From Eretmocerus hayati (Eukaryota; Arthropoda; Insecta; Hymenoptera; Aphelinidae), in the NCBI GenBank assembly GCA_029851415.1, contig CM056744.1, positions 116,964,838-117,028,837 of the forward strand: a stretch of 64,000 bases of DNA. Direction: 5' to 3'. Below are positions 57,301 through 64,000 of this stretch, in pieces. The position numbers and the translations under genes are program-made. Each line of letters opens with the position of its first letter. Position 1 is the stretch's first letter. The notes under the pieces are model-generated. The model saw nothing but the letters and a program-made list of their open reading frames with translations, was not told the origin of the DNA and searched no databases.

Positions 57301-60300
57301 AGCGAACTGCATATAATACAGAATCTTTTCCACTCAGATGCTCAAAATGAGACAATAGAGTGAGAAAAAAATAAGAACTGTAGATGGACAAAGAGATGCA
57401 CTTGAAAATCTTTGCTGTAGTTATAACGAGACTTGATGCATTTCTCTTTTTATTTTCATATTTTTTCAAAGAAATTGATGCAATAATCATAGTTTGTTCA
57501 AGAGTAAAGTCTCATACTAAGGAAATTCTTGGTGCGATAATTTTCTTGATAAATCCGGAAAATGAGATGGTGGAAACGAGCTGTACGGTACATTGAACAA
57601 TTTCAAATCATGCATCACGCGATATATGGGCTTAGAAGTAAGAAAAATATGCGATATAAGAAAAATATATATTTACGATAAGGAAACTGTAAGATTCGCG
57701 GGATTTGATATGAAATTGTTCAAGAAAGTGGTAACATTGTGGTATTATGGATCAAAATTTATCTCGCACGAATGCACAATCTTGATTAATCAGCCTGTAT
57801 GAATACAGATCCAGACCCCGTGAATTTTCCGAAACAATATAAATTTTTCAGATTCCGAATTGTTAGTCGAATTCATGTTGGCTCAAAAAAAGCAGATTTG
57901 GCATTTCATTGGCTTTCTCTGAGCTTGGTGCTTAGTAATTTCGGATCGAAGTTCATCGTTGTGAAATTCAAGAAGGTGCCTATGATCCAGAATTTAATGT
58001 TGTCAATGATCATGATTTTTCAGGAACATCACAAACATCAGTTTCTCCTGCTATTAATTGAATTCAGTGATTCTACCGCAGGATGCAGTTGAAAATTCAG
58101 AAACATCACAAAGATCGATGATTTTTCTTTGGAACGAGAATATTTCTCTTCGGTATCTGATTTGCGATTTGTTTGTGCTCGTTAGGATTCAACTTCAGAA
58201 TGAACTTGATTCATGATTGTAGGTTTGAGAGAAATATAATTGATTAATATCGAACTAAATCTGGTTTTTTGATATGCCTGAATTTTGTAAAAACCACACA
58301 GACAAATTGATTTTCATCGCAAAGAAATCATGACGATCTCTCAAGTGGGTCTTGATGGAGCCTGACTAGATGAGAATTGCTCAACGGAAGTGAATAATGT
58401 CCGATCACTTCGCAGGCTATATTTTATATAGCTCCCGAAGGGATGAAAAATTATCAATATTTAGCTCGACCCCGTACCAAAAATATCTAACAAATGATTA
58501 CAAAAATTAGTTCCGATTGCTGATTGGTAATTATGTATCAATAGTCTGTAGCACATTGTTCTATTCATCACCCATATGATTGAGAAATGCCATGCTCGAC
58601 AACGTTGATATCACTCCATAATGTTCATTGAGTATAAATGATTCTAATGATATCTGACCGCAGTATCACAATATCGAATGCCATCGAATCTGCATATGCC
58701 GAGAACGCTCTTGCCAAAAATTCCGAGCCTTGTCAGAGCCAAGCCGTAAAAGAGTGAAACTACCGCGTGCAGCTATCATATTCGCGGATCGATTTCTACG
58801 AAACCGGCGGCGCCACATTAATTCTCAAATTTCATACCCCGAATTCTCTTCTCAAACCCATGGAATCATCGATCCTCATCAAACTTTCTCGCTTACCTGC
58901 AATTATTAATGCTCAAATCGATCGTGTTCATACCTAAGTCATGCATAATTGACAATCAAAATTTCAAGAAAGAAAAAAGCAACCCGATTACTTCTCATCT
59001 TCGACAAACCGCATCAAAAATTGACTAGAATTGTATAAAAATCTTTACACCAGGAATACACCACACACATGACCAAACGCACACTGTGTCCGTCTGACCA
59101 AACTCGGGCTTAACTACTGAAAATAACCCTGTATACCAAGTCGCCACTCGCCGTCACTTCACGAACACTTCTAAACCCTCACCCCCACACACATTGATAT
59201 ATCTTCGAAATACTTCATGATGCCTACCTGAATAATTTAATAAAATAAACTATGAACAAGGTGTCGGGACCGGCTGCTGATACGTCATCATGGTCCGAAC
59301 GACAAAAAATGTAACGACGTGGGGGATATGGAAAATGGAATAAATTGTACTGATATAAATATGGTAAAGCTTCCGACGAGGTTGACTCGCGGTTCGAGAC
59401 TGCGCAAACGATACAGAAACGACGATCAGCTGCGGTGTGTCTGGTATAGAGGGTAGCTAGGTAGATATATAGGTAAAATGATAGTGTGGATACAGGGGTA
59501 AAAGGTGGATGACTGCGCGCGCAGCTTGAATTCATACCCTTGAAAAGTCCAAGCTTTACTGTGTACAACGTTATCAAAGCTATACTCACCCCCCCCCCAT
59601 GCATACAGATAGATAGATAGATAGGTACATGGGTATTATCGCGGAAACTCACATATTCTGGATTCCAAAATCCAGGAGTCGAAAATTGATGACCCGCTTG
59701 TCTGCGGCATTTTTTTGTCCATTCGTTTTGCGTACAGGATGATGATTTCTCATAAAATATGCGACAAAGTTTTGGAGAATAATTCAGCAAGAATTATGCA
59801 GTACACGGAATTGACTTTATGTAATTCCAGTGTATGTTTGACAGACAGCGAGTGATAACTTCAGTGAACACCCGTTTTCGGAAGAGGAGTACACCTAAAA
59901 TGAGGCCATATTTTAGTTATAATTTATGTACAACGAATATCAAAAAACATCGTTGAATAAATATCAAAGCTAATATAAAGCCATTTATTTGCCAAAAAAT
60001 TGAGTCCCGCGCTTGAAATGGAAGTATCACATATTGCCCACCTTTTGCCTAGATTTTTCAGAATATTGCAAAACCCCTTCGGAAGTCGCCCAAATATTGG
60101 CCATTTATTAGTCATCGGATATGGTCCATCTTCTTTGGACATATTTTAGTTTCAAGTCTAAATTTTATGGAGAGATTTCTACCAGGGAAATGTAATGATA
60201 AATTCGATCACACGAGAATACAATAGAGGGAGTTATCTACGTCTACGTGGTGAACCCAAATATAGTGATCCGACTCAAAAATACCGTCTGAACAAAATTC

Positions 60301-60910
60301 CGCAGTTTGTTTCGAGCTCACGCACCCATAACTTTCCTCGGACACGATCATCAATGAGAAAACCTATTCTTGGACGTTTTTTGCGTATAGCTAAAAATCC
60401 TGAGGCGAGGTCAATCGGATTTGAAATCCGTGTTTAGACGGTCGATCTGAGCTGAAAATGTATGCTTGGGACCACCGAGCAAAAAATATCAATCTTAGAT
60501 CCCCCTTGCTCCATTGAATATCCTAGGAAACGGCTCGAGTGCATGGAACTGACATGCATGGGATCATGGAACTATGACACTCAACCCTGAAATCGATTGC
60601 AAAAATAATGGAGTTGCCGAAGGCACTTTCCTGCGCAGATTTTACTATTCTCATCATACACTGATTGAAAAAAAATGTTCGAAATTTCGACTCTGAACCT
60701 GCGCTGGTGTCTGATTTTATTCGACGTATTTCCTTGAAATTTTATTCAAGATGAAATAACTTGGAGTGAATTTAGGATGCGTTGTAGTGATTTTTTAAAA
60801 ATGTCTCATTTTTAGTATAAACCCCGTTAGAAGACTGAGACGAATGGCTCGAAGACTAAACCAAGATATTTTGGTCATAAGACCCATAAGGGAAATAATT
60901 GGTTTAATAA
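54341..60910. other. Upstream/intergenic region, no supported gene
   Basis: AT-rich. It contains an (AGT)n(CGT)n microsatellite at 55681-55713, a C10 run at 59589-59598 and an (AGAT)n tract at about 59607-59624. TBC1D30 promoter or untranslated exons may lie here but are not identifiable by eye. Confidence 0.45.
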
Positions 60911-60912
60911 TA

Positions 60913-61835
60913 CACTACCGGTCAAAAGTTTAAGCTCACCCAAAAAATTTTTTTTCAATTTTGTGCGTTGAACTACTCGGCTCTATTTGACCGTAGAGGA
61001 CTCTTCCGGAGTTCATTTTAAAGGTTTCCTCACGTACTCTAAGATGGCACTATTCATTTTTATCCTTACGGATCGGGATCTTTCCAATTTGAGCTTGGAA
61101 AAGTGTCAATTTCAACGATTTTTCAGAGAATCTTTTGGCTCCTGCCAGTTTGAGCCACATGAATGTTTCAATATGGGAGTTGTGGGATATGAAAGTACCA
61201 GTCTAGAGCTTCAAAATCCGTTTTTGAACGCCCCTCTACGCCACTTCCAGTCCGAGCTATGACACTTTCTCTGAGGGAAGATTTTTCGGAAAAACTAGCA
61301 CTCCAATTCGAGAGAGATACAGAGACGCATTTTTATGAAGTATAATCATCATTTCTGTCATCTTTTATCAACATCTTGATTAAGGAAACGAGGAACCTTT
61401 GAAATATGCCCCTAAAAGTGAATTTTCTCGTCATTTTTGAATCCAGGTGCTAGTTTTTGCGAAAAATCTTCCCTCAGAGAAAGTGTCATAGCTCGGACTG
61501 GAAGTGGCGTAGAGGAACGTTCAAAAACGGATTCTGAAGCTCTAGACTAGTACTTTTGTATCCCACAACTCCCATATTGAAACATTCATGTGGCTCAAAC
61601 TGGCAGGAGCCAAAAGATTCTCTGAAAAATCGTTGAAATTGACACTTTTCCAAGCTCAAATTGGAAAGATCCCGATCCGTGAGGATAAAAATGAATAGTG
61701 CCATCTTAAAGTAAGCGAGAAAACCTTCAAAATGAGCTCCGGAAGAGTCCTCTACGGTCAAATAGAGCCGAGTAGTTCAACTCACAAAATTGAAAAAAAA
61801 ATTTTTGGGTGAGCTTAAACTTTTGACCGGTAGTG
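60913..61835. mobile_element. Near-perfect foldback MITE with CACTACCGGTCAAAA ends
   Basis: TA|CACTACCGGTCAAAAGTTTA at the left and its complement|TA at the right; 923 bp with arms of about 400 bp or more. The arms are so alike that each carries the same 91-codon open frame (60987-61262 plus, 61486-61761 minus) with only a few substitutions. Tc1/mariner-type ends, no transposase. Confidence 0.85.
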
Positions 61836-61837
61836 TA

Positions 61838-64000
61838 CATTGTGAGGCAAAAATTCTTGCGAGGTAAAAGAATATGCGCGTAACTGAATCTGGACATCAA
61901 ACTGAATTTTAACCCATAATCTTCAAAAATAAAAACGATGACTTGATGGATCGACCTGAAACTTTAGTATCAAGTGTATTTCAATAGAAAATTCGAAAGA
62001 AAAGGATTATGCTCGTCGAAATGCAAGGTCATGGCCACGTTAAGTGTACGTTTTCGCGATACTACCCATATATAATACGTGATATGCATCTGTATGTGGG
62101 GCTCAGCTTGGGGGGGGGGGGGGGTGTTACCACTGCAGCGGTGAACATTGAAGAGGGAGTGCGTGCGTGCGTGCTGGCATCAGTGATAGGGAAGCGTGGG
62201 TCGAGTATGAGAGATTGGAGTGAGAAATGATTGGGGGTTGAATTTTATAGGGGATAAAACAGGTATTGCTGTCGGTGCTTTGTGAGTGGGCGCTGCGTAG
62301 AGTATTCTTACGTCACACTTTGATTGAGAGGAATTCGCGTATAGAAAAATTGCTTGGGAAATTGAGACATTTCTGAAGCCGAAAAAACTCGAGTGACCGG
62401 TTTTTCATTGTTTGGAAGCGAATTCTTCCACATTTTCGGCTCAAGAGATTTCTGGGTTGGAGAAAATCTCGATGTTCTGTGTCGTACCATCTTCAAATAT
62501 TTAAAAATTGGCCATACCTGTTCGTACACTAGTTGTAGTTTTTTGATAAAATTTTTCAAAGTGTACAGCTGAATCGGTTCGTTCATATTGCCGAATCTTT
62601 CACTGTAGCAATCTTTTTTCTACACTGGAAAGTTACTTGTGAAAGATGTAGCGAGACAATTCATGAATGAGTAGAATTACTGAATTGAATGTTCCGAGTC
62701 GCTTCATAATTCTAGTCGCTTGAAAGTTCGGGTTCGATTAGAAATATCACTCCTCAAAATGTGTAACTATTCCATTATGTAATAGGGATATTCTGATTTG
62801 AGAGTAAGTACATAGTTGGATTTTCGCATTTCGAGCAAATTTTTTCAGCCTGAGTCGAAGGTGAGAGTCGAAATTATAACAGTGAAACAAAGAACATCTC
62901 TCCTGATTGTCAAGATATATTTTTCAATCTTCTTGTAGTATAAAAAATGATCAATATCAGTGCATCGAGCTCTGCTTTACACACATAGAGTCAGGCGATC
63001 AAAAGAATGCTTTTAGTCTGGGTAAAATGCAATCACTCAGCTATCAGAAACAGGTAAGCACAAGGTCATATCCACTCACGACCCAGCAGAAAATGATCGT
63101 TCATGTGAAAAAGAAAAAAATATTCCGATAAATTTCCATCAGTATCCTGGCTGTATGCGTGGCTCTTCTCCGCAGCGTCAATCTCAATGTGTCAACAAAA
63201 ATAAGCCAGAACGCTGCAATCATAAGAATCAACTGGTGTCACGGAAAATGGTCACGAATGTCGTACTCGTCAATGCACGCGATCTCAATTTTGTGAATGA
63301 CACAGCCCTTTCTTATCTCATAATCGCAAATTCAAAAATTTCGAGCTCGCCTCACTTGACATAGAATCATATAATATGAAGAGCAAAATGTCTTTCATTG
63401 AGTAGTGTTGGAATGCAGTTTCAAAGCTTTTTTTGAGTCCTTTTAAGGCTTGGCTTACTCATATAGCCAACTAGAACGCTGTTAAATTCGTAACTCGACT
63501 CCGCGATCGCATTCAGCAAGATATTATGTTTTTAGAGAAAGAGATCTTTCCAAAATCATCAGAATCATTATATCACAATGTATATGCATACGAACTAGTA
63601 GGTCTCCAAATGATTCCTACAATTTTGGACTCGATGGGTAAACAATTCGGCAAACTCGTCAATATATTCCGTGCATGATTACTCGTGTAAATTTTCATTA
63701 TTTTATTGTTTGTAGTGTCCGATAGCTAGCGCATAAGATTGAGTCCATTGCTATCTCAGCTCACATAAATTTCAAATGATCAATTAACTTGGCATCGACA
63801 CTTTTCACATGGTCTTCTAACCAAAGAATTTTCTCAAAAATCATAAGTAAGAAAAAAAATATATAACCAACTTCGTGTGCCTGCTGTGCTTTGAGAGCCA
63901 TAAAATCGTGACATTTTATATTCTCCATGATCCTCAAATTACATGTCTATCGCTGAAATTTTGATGACTACACACAGTAATTCAGTTTCGTGGGGAATTT
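61838..64000. other. Intergenic stretch, no supported gene
   Basis: It holds a 15-G run (62110-62124) and a short GTGC repeat (about 62158-62172). Open frames here lack any coding support. Confidence 0.45.

Noticed and set aside
59224..59790. 188-codon minus-strand open frame
   Set aside because: It runs through an (AGAT)n tract and a C-run, has no recognisable domain and no splice or promoter context.
60987..61761. Mirrored 91-codon frames as a gene pair
   Set aside because: They are the two arms of a foldback transposon; the identity is explained by the palindrome.

Overview
The window looks like AT-rich insect nuclear DNA. Its genes are split by many introns, it carries an insect-type GMC oxidoreductase, and it is heavily seeded with small DNA transposons and foldback elements. 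Hymenoptera is plausible but cannot be proven from the sequence alone. All genes I can support lie on the minus strand. Exon boundaries were read by eye from GT/AG sites and checked for reading-phase continuity.

Layout. (1) 787-4003: the five 3' coding exons of a GMC-family (glucose-dehydrogenase-like) FAD oxidoreductase. The catalytic body is complete, but the first coding exon with its N-terminus was not found. (2) 4730-6702: a two-exon gene for a small secreted, cysteine-rich protein of 119 aa. A 200-bp-unit repeat sits in its intron. (3) 10442-11759: a second two-exon gene for a small secreted protein of 85 aa. (4) 12544-16174: a long-terminal-inverted-repeat, TA-flanked element interrupted by other repeats, followed by a decayed reverse-transcriptase fragment and a TAA-flanked MITE. 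(5) 22526-54203: a TBC1D30 orthologue (Rab GTPase-activating protein) in 14 coding exons. The joined frame is 5,991 nt (1,996 aa plus stop) and every intron phase agrees. (6) 54.3-64 kb: upstream or intergenic DNA with one near-perfect foldback element and no supported gene.

TBC1D30 has an intact TBC dual-finger active site (R114 and Q150) near its N-terminus. A long, low-complexity, serine-rich tail with a poly-Q tract follows, and the protein ends in a short LGLY motif that I recall from the vertebrate C-terminus. Two features suggest alternative products: a pair of GTGAGT donors 43 nt apart at exon 9, one of which shifts the frame, and an exon-12 read-through giving a short form of 1,045 aa.

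The most striking non-genic content is repeat structure. It includes a three-level nest of TTAA-flanked elements and a truncated non-LTR retrotransposon (31.3-33.4 kb), two foldback elements sharing a CACTACCGGTCAAAA-type end (25.8 and 60.9 kb), a family of roughly 200-bp units each opening with GTGTACCCAAC(A/T)TGCCCCC, GC-rich hairpin modules at 14.4-14.9 kb with cousins at 50.6 and 51.1 kb, and a 330-bp tandem array in TBC1D30 intron 1. I found no clear evidence of a wholly new biological system. No tRNA, rRNA or CRISPR array was recognised.
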